Assembly (NCBI RefSeq): GCF_009730915.1
Contig: NC_052475.1
Span: 27,155,016 to 27,219,015, forward strand
Length of the DNA stretch: 64,000 nt
Source of the DNA: Dioscorea cayenensis subsp. rotundata
Lineage: Eukaryota; Streptophyta; Magnoliopsida; Dioscoreales; Dioscoreaceae
Direction: 5' to 3'
Shown: positions 1 to 10,997 of the stretch, piece after piece
Layout of the letters: every line of letters begins with the position of its first letter
Numbering within the stretch: position 1 is the stretch's first letter
The notes under the pieces: generated by a model
Seen by the model: only the letters and a program-made list of their open reading frames with translations
What the model was told of the DNA's origin: nothing
The model's database searches: none
Translations under genes and position numbers: made by a program

Positions 1-204
1 TTATAAATAAATAAATAAATAAAGTACCGACCTTATTATATAATGGCACAGTTTGTATTCTTCATGGTTTTCTTTTGTATTGAACTCATAGTTACCATCG
101 CCGCGGCAAACTTTTTCATGTATATTATAAATATATATATATATATCAATTTTATTTATTTATTTATTTATTTATTGTATGTAAAGAGAGTATGAGAGAA
201 AAAA

Positions 205-285
205 TTAACATTTTTGGTCAAGCCGTTAAGACCTTTGACTTCTATATAAAAGATCGAGGGTTCAACTCTCTCACAATATATAGTT
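205..285 (+). repeat. possible tRNA-derived SINE fragment
   Basis: A stretch resembling a pol III A box (around 'caagccgttaagacc') is followed about 30 bases later by a B-box-like 'gagggttcaactctc'. This spacing is typical of plant tRNA-derived SINEs. No clear target-site duplication or tail was found, so the family and ends are uncertain. Confidence 0.35.
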
Positions 286-832
286 GAGGTAAATATATAG
301 GGTGTGTGCATGTGTCCACATGATAAAAAAAAAAATTAATTCCTGAATTACTTATTTTTTAAATTAGATTGCAATTTAATTTTTTTTTTGGGTTAAATAA
401 AACGATTTATTTCAAAATAATTTCAGACTCACTCGACCTATTTATTTACTTGTTATCACAATTCAACTAATATTATAATTGAATAAAACCCGTAAAATTA
501 TATTTAACCAGTGTTTTCCAATCCTTTAAATAAAATTATAAAATAAATTATATATCTAACATATAAATATTAAATATATATATTAGTACATTAGCCATTC
601 ATTTATTGGAAAATAAAAAAATAACAATAAATACAGAAATAAAGAGAAAAAAATGCACAGTATATATATATATGATTAGCTAGTACTGATGTGGAACTCA
701 TTAACAACCATTAACTATACAAGTAATTAATATATAAAAATTGATCCCAATTCTTTCCTTAAAAAAAAGTGAAAAAAAAGTTAGGGTTTGCCTTTTCCTC
801 TGCTCTTGTGTTATAAGTGAAGCAATACCGCA

Positions 833-892
833 ATGGAGACAAAGAAGTTGTTATGGACGATGGACCCTATTTACCTGTTAAAACTTCCTTAG
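833..892 (+). pseudogene. possible remnant of the DUF4408/DUF761-type gene start
   Basis: A 19-codon frame contains MDPIYLLKLP just before its stop. This resembles the MMDDPIYIEKLQ start of the gene at 1758, and the similarity extends to the DNA (both contain 'gaccctatttac' or 'ggaccctatttac'). It is preceded by 'ttagggtttgcc', a common motif in plant 5' leaders. It could be a decayed duplicate of the gene's 5' end, a small upstream frame, or chance. Nothing after the stop continues the similarity. Confidence 0.3.
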
Positions 893-1590
893 TTATTAAG
901 TCTTAGTTTTTATCACACTCATGCAATTGTTTATTTAAATACTAACATATGTACTTAGTTAAGAAGTCACTGTTTGACTAGCTATTATTAATGAAATTAA
1001 TGAATATAACAATCAGATTACTTTGTCCTAGAGGAGGTTAATTATTAACTACCAATATTAATGATAGAAAAATACATGAGATAACAGCTATATATATATA
1101 TATTACACATCACTTTTGTTTTTGTTTTGAATATGCTTTTCCTCTATGCATTATATACGAGACACCTAATAATTCAATGATGCAAGAGAGTTAGGTCTAA
1201 GTCATGTTACTCCTTTACTATATAATGTGGATAAAAGCTTTAATTTCCTTAATTAAAGATGAGAACTTCCCTTAGAAGTATCCTATGATAAATCAACAAG
1301 AAATTAATCATGTAGATAAATCACATAGCATTAAAATAAAAAGGAGCTCAAGATAATAAATAAACAAATAAATAAATGAAAATTAAAATGAAAGAGATAC
1401 TAATGAGCACTAAAACACCAAAATGCGTAACTTTAAACATGAATCAGTGAAGGAGAAAGCAAAGCATGAGTAGGCACCAAATCACCATACAATGGCTTTA
1501 CTAAAGAGACCTCCACATTACCAAAAAGTTCTAAATAATATAAGAGAGAGATAAAGATAGAAAAAGAAAGAGAGAAAGTGATGTATATCC

Positions 1591-1600
1591 TTATATAACC
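1591..1600 (+). promoter_or_regulatory. TATA-like box of the DUF4408/DUF761-type gene
   Basis: The motif 'ttatataacc' lies about 160 bases before the start codon at 1758, in a position that would give a leader of about 130 bases rich in C and T. It is the best TATA match in the preceding few hundred bases. Confidence 0.4.
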
Positions 1601-1757
1601 AAGAAACTCTCATAGCTCAAAGTTCATTGAAGTGATGATCTTCACTTAAATTCCCATCCCAATATGCCCTTCTAATCTCGTCCCAAAATACTCCCACAAC
1701 ATTCCCAAAATACACCTATTACTATTTTTCTTTGTTTCTTTTTTTTTTTTAATTTTC

Positions 1758-2222
1758 ATGATGGATGACCCTATTTACATAGAGAAACTTCAAGCCATGA
1801 AGAGATACAGAAAGACAAGTACAACATCAATAGGACTCCTTTCAAAACTATTCCAATACTTTTTATCAGCTTTGGCAGTTGGCTTACTCCTCTCAAGACT
1901 ATGTTCTTCTCTCATGTTCTTATTCTCAATGCCCAAGTACTTGTTCATAGTTTGCAATATTATCATAATCATCTTCCTCGCCGGAGATTCTAAGCTGTCG
2001 AAGGCTTCTCCGGCACCGGATATCTACGAAGAATATGTGAAGAGGAACCAGAGTGAGATGGGCAATGTGGTTGAGGACATGGATGAGGAGGATCAAGAGG
2101 ATCATGAGAATCATGAGGAGATGGATAAAAGGTTTGATGAGTTCATTGCAAGAGTTATCATTCAAAGGAGGAATGAAGCAAGAATGCTACTTTTCAGTGA
2201 AGGAATGAACATCATGCAATGA
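1758..2222 (+). CDS. DUF4408/DUF761-type membrane protein
   Basis: This is a single-exon gene for 154 residues. The N-terminus (MMDDPIYIEKLQAMKRYRK) is followed by two hydrophobic segments at about residues 26-52 and 58-75, a very acidic linker (Glu/Asp-rich, about 100-122), and a C-terminal block with FDEFIARVIIQRRNEAR. That last block is the hallmark of the plant DUF761 (cotton-fibre-expressed) family, and the hydrophobic N-terminus is like the DUF4408 domain that often precedes it. Members are small membrane-associated proteins, some linked to growth or stress, with no known biochemical activity. Two ATGs lie in tandem at 1758 and 1761; either may be used. A TATA-like motif lies at 1591. 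The family call is well supported; the function is unknown. Confidence 0.8.
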   Translation: MMDDPIYIEKLQAMKRYRKTSTTSIGLLSKLFQYFLSALAVGLLLSRLCSSLMFLFSMPKYLFIVCNIIIIIFLAGDSKLSKASPAPDIYEEYVKRNQSEMGNVVEDMDEEDQEDHENHEEMDKRFDEFIARVIIQRRNEARMLLFSEGMNIMQ

Positions 2223-2897
2223 AGTGAGTGAGAGATGTTTATATATAGCTTATGATAGACTTATATATATATATATATATATGGGATGTTGTTAGGATTT
2301 GAATACATATACATGTAACAAGCTTGCATGGGTTTGGTTCTTTGTAAATATCAAAGTACTAAGCTTGTTTCTAGCTATAACTAAAAAACAATATTATTGC
2401 AGGGTGTATATATTTAGGTGTAATATAGTACTCTAATATATAAATAATAAAATCTCACACTAAAATTTGAGCCATCAAAGAAACCTAAACTTAATTAAGG
2501 TTTATTTGACGTCTCATACATATACATCAAAGCCTAAATATGACGTCTCATCATATTTATTTGATTTATTTGAATATATGATGATAAAGCTAGCCCACTT
2601 CACATGCATGGTGTCTTAACTAATCAATATGTAAATCTAATAATAATAATTTTACCAATATTATTATTTTTTTAATTATTTGTCTCGCTATCTCACACGA
2701 TGGTTGTAGTGATTGTCGACAAATATAAAAAAAAATATTCGATAAATATCTATATATTTTTCATCGATCAAATAGTATGATTAACATTTTGAGAGATGTT
2801 AACCCTGCAGAGTATATATATAAATAAAAGAAATCCCATATACTAGAGAAAATTAAGACCTCAAGTAAAAAATATGTTTTTTTTCTCCCAAAAACAA

Positions 2898-2992
2898 TAT
2901 TAGATATCAACTGAGGACAAGCCATTGGTATCCTAATGCCATTGTCACCAGACAATGATAGGCAAGGTAGAAGGTTGAAACCCTGCTCGAAG
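2898..2992 (+). repeat. possible SINE-like fragment
   Basis: 'cattggtatcctaatgcc' followed about 45 bases later by 'aggttgaaaccctgctcg' looks like a degenerate A-box/B-box pair of a plant SINE. The match to the B-box consensus is imperfect and no tail or target-site duplication was identified. Confidence 0.3.
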
Positions 2993-4371
2993 TACTATAG
3001 CATTATTGTTAATCACTTTCATCCAAGTATTATTTAAATGGGTCTGGTGGGGTCTCCTGTTAAAAGTGTTATATCTCTTCCTTCTAAAATTGTATGGTAG
3101 AGGAAAATTATTAGCTCAGTTTGATTATTAAAAATCTCTGGATGTGCATGACAAGACTTTTATCTCTATATGACACATAGTCGGCTTAATAAAATTCTTA
3201 AGTGATCAATAAGCCATTGTAATTGGTGGCCCATTATACATCTCTGTCATTTGATAATCTCTTAATAACGCGGTGCTTGTCACGTTTGTAAAAATAATAA
3301 TAATAAATTATTAATTTGTTTTAATATTATGGTACTTTATCATTTTGCACGAATGCATGAGTATTTTAATATAAAAGATTTGTTTAATAGGTTTACAGAA
3401 CATTTATAAAAATCATTCATAATTTGCAAAGTAATCTAACAGCTTGTCCATATAAAAATTAACACGTTTTCAAAAAAAAAAATAAGACGTGTATTTCCTC
3501 TTCATGAACTACATGAATTTGATATCTTCATATATATATTTATATATATGATTGCCTCATGTTGTGAGGAATGTTTTACTAGTGTACATATGTACGAATG
3601 ACATTCATGTTAATTTTTATTTTAAAAATATTTTTCTAAATATATAGTGTCTTGAAATTAGACATAATAATAGGGATCGAATACCAATTAATTATGTCTT
3701 AGGATAATATTCAACGATATCAATTTTATAAGGAAATAAGTTTCTCAATGGCATGAAATTTCTTCAAAATCAAAATAACGAAAATTGATTTAAGGGAAAA
3801 TGAAGATTTTTTGAAGTTTAAATGATAAATAATTAAGTAGAAAACTTGAAAAATTTTAAGTAGAAAGTAACAAAAAACAGACATTGATATTCTACTCTTA
3901 ATTTTTTTTATTTAAATCAACTATATTATATACATGGATTAGTAATGAATCACAACATATGGTACAGTCATGACCACTAGAATAACAGAGAAAAAAGTGA
4001 ATAATAAAATAAAAAAAACATAGCTCAAGTTAAATATTAACATCATATTTGGACAGAGAAAATTAAGGGATATTAAAAAAATCATTCCTACTATATACAT
4101 TGATTTGTATGATCATTTATTCCCATATTCTCCTCTTAAAATATTAGACTATTGATAAAAAAATTTAAACTTATAACAAAAAAAAACTTATTTCAACTGA
4201 TTGGCATATATCAATTTGGCTTAAATCATGCCAAAAACATGGTACTTCAGTAATTTGTTGCTCAATGGAGGAGATCACAAAAAATGATTCTTTGAGCTAA
4301 ATTTGTGAAGTTATGTTTTATCATGCAAGATATATTCAATCCATATATTATCATCATGGATATAATAAATC

Positions 4372-4379
4372 TATATAAA
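4372..4379 (+). promoter_or_regulatory. TATA box of the two-helix membrane protein gene
   Basis: A perfect 'tatataaa' lies 38 bases before the ATG at 4410, followed by 'ccctaacacatccatttctc'. With the usual TATA-to-start distance, transcription would begin only a few bases before the ATG, so the leader would be very short. Confidence 0.5.
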
Positions 4380-4409
4380 CCCTAACACATCCATTTCTCT
4401 TCCAAGAAG

Positions 4410-4748
4410 ATGCATGAGCTAAGAAAGAATAGATCTCTCAGAAGAGAGAGTAATCTCTCTATACTTGTTCTTTTGTGTTGCATACTTAGTGTTGTCATTG
4501 GTGTCATACTAGGGAGGTTCATTTCTCTTACTCATGAAGAATCACCTCCTAAAACCATCACTCTCACATTCCATCAACAAAGCATGAAGAGCCACAACCC
4601 TGACAAGCTCAAGCTCTCCTTGATCCTCATCGTCGTCGTTGTCATTTTCTTATCATGGCAATGCGGCATTACCAAAGAATATGATGAAGGATCTATGAGC
4701 AAATGCAAGGTTTGTGGAGTTGAAGAAGATGAACTAGGGCATTACTAG
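4410..4748 (+). CDS. small protein with two predicted membrane helices, unrecognised
   Basis: This is a 112-residue single-exon frame that I do not recognise. A basic N-terminus (HELRKNRSLRRE) precedes a strong hydrophobic helix at about residues 16-35. A polar loop follows, then a second helix at about 69-84 rich in Val and Ile. The tail ends with an acidic stretch and a CKVCG motif (Cys-x2-Cys near residues 98-101). The basic N-terminus suggests it stays on the cytosolic side. Support for a real gene comes from the TATA box at the right distance, a coherent two-helix layout and no close interrupting stop. Against it, the protein is short and has no family match I can name. It could be a lineage-specific gene. 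Confidence 0.5.
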   Translation: MHELRKNRSLRRESNLSILVLLCCILSVVIGVILGRFISLTHEESPPKTITLTFHQQSMKSHNPDKLKLSLILIVVVVIFLSWQCGITKEYDEGSMSKCKVCGVEEDELGHY

Positions 4749-5730
4749 CTTGAAGGCTTTGTTTTTCTTAAGCTCTTCCAAGTGTAGGTTAATGCTTCTT
4801 ATATATATATATATATATTAATATGTTTGTCATTTGTGTGTGTATATATATATAGTTTGTGAAATAAGTGTTAAGGTTATGGAGTTTCATCTTTTGATCT
4901 TTTGAACTAATTAAGGTTGTTCTTGTTGTCGTTTATGTAGTTTGTATTAAATAAAGTGTTCCTAGGGGTCATGAAGCTCTTGTGTACATGGTAGTGAAAT
5001 AAGTTTGGGTATTAAATAAATTTGCTTGTTCTTGTTCAATTCCTACGACAACACACATACATCTTACGATTAAAATCAATATATTATCATTATTGCTATT
5101 GTTGATGATGAAAATATACACATTGGTTCTAATTATGAAGAAAAATTGAATTTAAGAAAAACATAAGCTAATTGAAGCCCATTGGAGCCTGAGAAAATGG
5201 TCATGAATCCCAAGTGGCTCGTTACTAATTGGGCCCACCCAACCAATTAGGGAACCAGGTTAGGTCAATCCATTAAAAAGGCAAACCATCGTTGTCCATT
5301 TCCCCCATTCCAATTTCTCTTCTTATTCTTATTTATTTATTTATTTTCATAGTTCTTTTTTTTATTATTTATTTTTTTATTAATAGGTGAGGTATAATGA
5401 TTTTTTTTAAAAAAATCTCTCTATCATGTAATTATAAAAAAATAAACAATATATATATATACAGAAATAATATTATCAGGCAAAAATTCTAATTCTTGTT
5501 TTTTTTAATATATTTTCGTATTATATTATTGAGATATTTAATAGTTGACGGTTCCAATTTTTTTTTTAAGTAAAATAGAAATTAATTAATTAAAATAAAT
5601 AAATAATACTCAACCTTTCGGAGATCTCAAAGGACCCAACGATGCACTCAATGTTGGCCTTTCCCAAGTCCTCAAAATCCTCTTCGTTCATTCTAACGTT
5701 CTGAAAGGAAGGGTGAGGAGCAAGAGAGCA
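4749..5730. other. intergenic stretch upstream of G6PDH
   Basis: No gene is visible. The left part is the 3' flank of the small membrane gene with TA repeats. The right part is AT-rich with a CT-rich leader-like run (about 5280-5330) and then the probable G6PDH 5' UTR near 5620-5730. Confidence 0.55.
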
Positions 5731-8700
5731 ATGGCCCTTTCATGCCCGAAATGTCCCTCCTCTTCCTACTTTGCCCCCGGCCCTTCTCGCCATCACCGAA
5801 GCATGGCTTCTTCTTCGATTTCATCCATTCAATCTCCCGCAAGACGCTATTTTGTGAAGAGGAGCGCCTTCGGATCCGCCTGTAGCCGCCACTGGAACGT
5901 TGTTTACATGCGGGAAGGTCGATTTTTGCTTCTATTTTTAGCCCCTTTTTTTTCTCATCAATCTGTTGGCTTTGTTGTTTGTTTGTTGATTTTGATTCAT
6001 TTTGTATCTGGGATTGTGAAAAAGTTTGGTTTTTTTTGGTGTTTGGTTGTGTTTTTCTTTAATGATCTTTGAATATTGTAATTCACTAGTTATTGTTTCT
6101 CAATAGTTTTCCAGTTTTGCGTTTTTCTTTTTGTTAATTTATTGTTTTGTTTGTGGGTGTTTTTCTGAGAAAATTCATTGAAATGGATTTTTTTTTTATT
6201 CGTATTACAGCCTCAACTAAGGAACCTGTGACTACGAAGAAGGAAGTTCCATTGAAGAATGCGGGGAATGGCTCAGTGCTGAAGATATCTTCGGAGGAAC
6301 TTAGAAATTTAGGAGGGATTAATGTTAGTGAGAAGGAGACTACTGTTAGTATTACTGTGGTTGGAGCCTCTGGAGACCTTGCTAAGAAGAAGATATTCCC
6401 TGCACTCTTTGCACTTTATTATGAAGATTGCCTCCCAGAGGTCTGGTTTGTTCCTAGTTTAAATTTCAATGGCAACGCTGAAGTTTGAGTTTTTCTTCAA
6501 TAAATGGGGTGCATGTACTTTTTTTTGTTTTGTGTGTGTGTGTGTAGCATTTTACGATTTTTGGTTATGCTCGAAGCAAAATGACAGATGCTGAACTTAG
6601 AAGCATGGTCAGCAAAACACTGACTTGTAGAATAGATAAAAGGTGATTCTATTAATATTTGTGTTTTCTTTCCTTTTGCTTATTGTGCTGAGTTGTTGTC
6701 AATTTATTTATTTGTTGCTTCTGGTGATTTTTCAGGGAGAATTGTAGTGATAAGATGGAACAGTTTCTAAAACGATGTTTCTACCATTCGGGTCAGTATG
6801 ACTCAGAAGATAATTTTGCAGAATTAGATAAGAAGTTGAAAGAGCATGAGGTATTTGAAGTTTAACTCCGATTTTAGCCTGCATGTTGTGTTTGTTATCT
6901 TTCATATGACTTCATCAATCTTGATGAACTTTTCCTATCTTCTAACCATACCATTTGCAAAGTAACTGTTTGTGAAAGGGGCTTGATGCATTCAACACGT
7001 TTGCATTTTCTCTTAAATCCTAGCTTGTTATCATACTGAAAACACTTTAATGTGCATAACATTGGCACACTTGTGAGCTATTCCTGTCTGCGTGACTGTT
7101 GGAAAAGCTATACAAAGTACTCTGTCCATGTTGTAATTTGGTTAGGAAAGTATCAGGTCAAGTAGAAATCATTTTGAAATTGCTTTATCCCCTATTAAAA
7201 GATTTAGTTGATGATCAAGGTGTCTGGCTTCAAATGTGGTTCCCAAGTGTCTTTTATTTGAGAGATCTTATCTGAATTCATGTTACTTCTATCCAATTTT
7301 AAAATCTCCAGAATGCAACTGCTAAATGGACAAGGTCACTGACTCTCTCTCTGACTAGCAAGAAAACACCTACAAGAAGCTAATCTCAGTTTCTTTATAT
7401 GATGGACAAGCTGGAATTAATAATGGGAAAAGAAACACTTACCCAAATTTAGTTGATTATCCAAATCAGCTTGAGGTTAAGAGTTCCAACTAAGATGAAA
7501 GAGAAGTTAACCTCTTAGCAACCTCCTGCCAGCACATGTATCACATGTGCGCTTTTAACACCTCGTCTTTGCTCTATTCATGAAAAGAAGCCAGTGACCT
7601 CTGAACCTTCATTAACACCACTTTGTAAATCGTTGCACCTACCTCTTTGTTCCCATTCTGTCAAGCATTGGAATAAATCTCGACGGTACTAGGTTTGTTG
7701 GTTTAACATTAAATCTTCTCATATTTCTGTTGCTATTAGCATATTGATCAACTAATTGCTCACTCGTTGGTGTTTGTGATAAGATTTCAGTAAAGCAGTA
7801 ACAAGTAATATTACTTGTACATGAATGTTAAGCGAGGAACTGATTATGCCCCTATCAGGAATGTTTGTTAAACATGTGGATAAACCAAAAATTGTATATT
7901 GCGAAAGATATTTTGTGTAATATTCATTAATATAAAGAGGACAATATTTTGATGACCAGATATTTGGCTGTTCATCATAATGAATTTTTGCAAATGTTGG
8001 TTAGAAGGGTATGCTTATGTAAAGGAAATCCTCATTTACATTGACAGGTTCTGGGTAACGAGCATCATATTTTTTAATGTGAGAAATCAAGTGCCCTTCA
8101 TCTTAAACTCCCCGTTTTCTTTGTCCATTTTTATAATATATAATGCCACATGCAGCTTCACATTCTAATAGTGTTTACCTTATCAAATGCATTAGTGCAG
8201 CAAAGCTTAAGATTTGGTTCTTCTTCTGTTTTTTTTTTTTTGGGCCAGAGTTCTTCTGTATTAGGCTTGATGCATGTAGTTTGCCATTTTTGAACCTATA
8301 TCCATGAGTTTTGATCTTATTCTGCTTACTCATTCAAGAAGATAAGCTGTCTATGAAGCAGTAGATGAAGGAAAGAGCAGCAAAAATAGTTTCTCATCTT
8401 TTTGAGTATCATGCAGGCTGGGAGGCTCTCAAACCGATTATTTTACTTATCAATTCCTCCGAATATATTCATAGATGTTGTAAAATGTGCCAGTACATCT
8501 GCTTCTTCTGCAAATGGCTGGACAAGAGTAATAGTTGAGAAACCATTTGGTCGGGACTCTGAATCTTCTGCTGCTTTGACAGGAGGCCTAAAGCAGTATC
8601 TAAATGAGGACCAGATTTTTAGGTAATATAGATATTTCAGTTTCACATTACAAAATTTTCATCAACTAATCGCTGATTCATGCCCACAGAATTGATCATT

Positions 8701-9986
8701 ACTTGGGGAAAGAACTGGTTGAAAACCTATCTGTTCTCCGGTTTTCCAATCTTGTGTTTGAACCTTTATGGTCAAGGCAGTACATTAGAAATGTACAATT
8801 GATATTCTCTGAAGATTTTGGCACTGAAGGGCGTGGAGGGTAATGCCTACCTAAAATTTATAATTATTGTCTATTTATCCAGACACGGTTTACTTAGCTA
8901 TTATTATCTTTTATTTATGTTAATGTAACAGATACTTTGACCACTATGGTATCATCAGAGATATAATGCAGAATCATCTACTTCAGATACTAGCTTTATT
9001 TGCCATGGAAACTCCTGTCAGTTTGGATGCGGAAGACATTAGGAATGAAAAGGTTTGTGTTGCACATAGATTGATTGAATTGCATTATTTTCAGTTGTGT
9101 GTGCATATCTAGCTCATGTGATTTCATATAAATTACTCAATGTGTGCAGGTGAAAGTTCTCCGTTCCATGAGGCCATTGCAGGTGGAAGACGTCGTGGTA
9201 GGGCAGTATAAAAGCCACACAAAGGGTGGTGTTACATATCCAGCTTATACTGATGATAAGACCGTGCCAAATGACAGTGTTACTCCAACATTTGCTGCTG
9301 CTGCTTTGTTTATAGATAATGCTAGATGGGACGGAGTTCCATTTCTCATGAAAGCAGGAAAAGCTTTGCACACTAAGCGGTAATGTCGGATTGAACAATT
9401 TGCCTGCTTTAAACCTCAACTAATAGCAGAACTGTTTGTGAATGCAGAGCGGAAATTCGAGTGCAGTTTAGGCATGTTCCGGGAAATTTATACAAGAAGA
9501 GTTTTGGGACCGATCTTGACCGTGCTACAAATGAGTTGGTCATTAGAGTACAACCTGACGAGGCTATTTACTTGAAGATCAACAACAAGATTCCCGGTTT
9601 AGGGATGCGATTGGATCGCAGCAATTTGAATCTGCATTACGCTGCAAGGTATAAGCTGGATGAACAAATAACACGACAACTGAACATCCTTCCGGTGTCT
9701 TTGTTGATTCATTGTTTTTTTTTTCAGATACTCAAAAGAGATCCCCGACGCATATGAGAGGCTTCTACTAGATGCAATTGAAGGTGAGCGGAGGCTTTTC
9801 ATCCGCTCCGATGAATTGGATGCTGCATGGGTGCTCTTCACACCTTTGCTGAAAGAATTGGAAGAGAAGAAGATCGCTCCGGAACTTTACCCTTACGGGA
9901 GCCGAGGCCCTGTTGGAGCTCACTACCTTGCTGCGAAATATAATGTCAGATGGGGTGATCTTGGTTCCGACCATTATCAAGTATAA
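5731..9986 (+). CDS. G6PD1: glucose-6-phosphate dehydrogenase, plastidic (P1-type)
   Basis: The enzyme oxidises glucose-6-phosphate with NADP+ to 6-phosphogluconolactone, the first step of the oxidative pentose phosphate pathway. There are ten exons: 5731-5917, 6211-6440, 6548-6642, 6736-6850, 8417-8622, 8690-8839, 8932-9052, 9150-9379, 9448-9648 and 9728-9986. All have GT-AG borders and total 1794 bases (597 residues). A Ser/Arg-rich transit peptide (about residues 1-60) precedes the NADP site [10 protein letters not shown] (114-123). The substrate/catalytic motif RIDHYLGKE starts at about 278. CRIDKRENC supplies Cys166 and Cys174, eight apart, matching the thioredoxin-regulated pair of plastid P1 enzymes, so inactivation by reduction in the light is expected. 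I chose ATG 5731 as the first in-frame ATG, giving a plausible transit peptide. Length and conservation are normal, with no broken residue seen. Confidence 0.96.
6851..8416 (+). other. long intron 4 of the G6PDH gene
   Basis: This 1.57-kb intron is much longer than the gene's other introns. It runs from 'gtatttgaag' to 'atcatgcag'. I see no nested gene or recognisable transposon; reading frames within it are short and without family features. Confidence 0.7.
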
Positions 9987-10580
9987 TTCAACAGCAGGCG
10001 AAAATGTCACAGTGATGAACAACTCATCAATACACACAATTTGATCATTCCTTTTAAGTTTGGATTTTTATGGCATGCTTCTTAGTTCATCTCACAGAGG
10101 CTTGTTTTGGTTCTCTTCTTCTTGTTCTCCCTGTCGTAATCCAATAATAAGAGACTCAATTTTTCTCTTGATGTGTTTGCTGAGCACCTTTCGGCTAGCA
10201 CTGATTTTATATATATATATATATATATCTTCATGCAGCAAAGAATCTAAATAAAATAACTTCACTATAAATGACAAAGAAAACCCAATTATCTTGTCAG
10301 ATACCTATATAGCAGTGATGATGCTTGTCATTGCAACTTCCACTTACCTCATTGGAGGTGTCTTTTATTTATTTATTTATTTATTTATAGGGAAAACCTT
10401 TTTAACAAGAAAAATCGAATTTGCCATCCGACTTAACGACAAAGAATTCATGTTAAATGTGATTTTATTATATTAAATTCATAGCAAATGAACTCTCTAC
10501 AAAAGTAGAACACTGTAAGAGAGATAATAATATTTTTTTTGGTTTAATTGTTATACAGGTCCTTATAATTATGTACTTTC

Positions 10581-10790
10581 TGTCTTTTTAGTCCTTGTAA
10601 TATTTTTAGATACAATTAAATCCTTATTTTTAGTTGAATTAGGTCATTTTAATCAGCGGTGTAGATAGACAAATGTAAATTATAAGGACTTAATTGTACC
10701 TAAAAATATTGCCGTAGACTAGAATGATCTAGTTTGATCAAATATGAGAATTTAATTGTACCTAAAAGTATTAGAAGGACTAAAGAGACA
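10581..10790. repeat. fold-back (MITE-like) inverted repeat
   Basis: The left arm at 10581-10626 ('tgtctttttagtccttgtaa...') is the near reverse complement of the right arm at 10745-10790 ('...ttagaaggactaaagagaca'), with about 45 bases per arm and a few mismatches. An extra inverted copy of the inner part lies at about 10687-10711. This arrangement fits a small non-autonomous fold-back element. I could not identify a clean target-site duplication. Confidence 0.55.
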
Positions 10791-10793
10791 ACA

Positions 10794-10826
<33 letters not shown>
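10794..10826. repeat. ATT trinucleotide microsatellite
   Basis: About eleven perfect ATT units lie directly next to the fold-back repeat. Confidence 0.85.
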
Positions 10827-10997
10827 TTGAAGAATGGGGTTTTTGTGAAATTACGATGCGGTAAGCTTACAGGCGGTGACCAAACCCAGCTCCGGGACAA
10901 CTAGAGAAAAAAGACGTGCAAGCAAGGCAATCGTATTACCCGCCAGGTCTTGCTTCTTCTTCATCGCCGAATCCCAACCCTATCCCTAACCGTGATC

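Larger units (their letters stand above)
1..1757. other. AT-rich intergenic stretch
   Basis: No complete gene is visible here. It holds short TA and TAAA runs, a possible tRNA-like SINE fragment near 200-290, a 19-codon reading frame at 833-892 that echoes the start of the downstream gene, and a probable core promoter near 1591. The remainder is simple AT-rich sequence. Confidence 0.6.
2223..4409. other. AT-rich intergenic stretch
   Basis: No gene is visible. It contains TA microsatellites (about 2262-2281 and 3531-3550), a possible SINE-like fragment near 2898-2990 and much simple AT-rich sequence. The promoter of the small gene at 4410 is at its right end. Confidence 0.6.
9987..10997. other. 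intergenic stretch between G6PDH and YSL6
   Basis: It contains the G6PDH 3' UTR, a TA microsatellite (about 10208-10229), a TTTA run near 10365-10390, a fold-back inverted repeat at 10581-10790, an ATT microsatellite and the YSL leader. No gene is visible. Confidence 0.65.
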
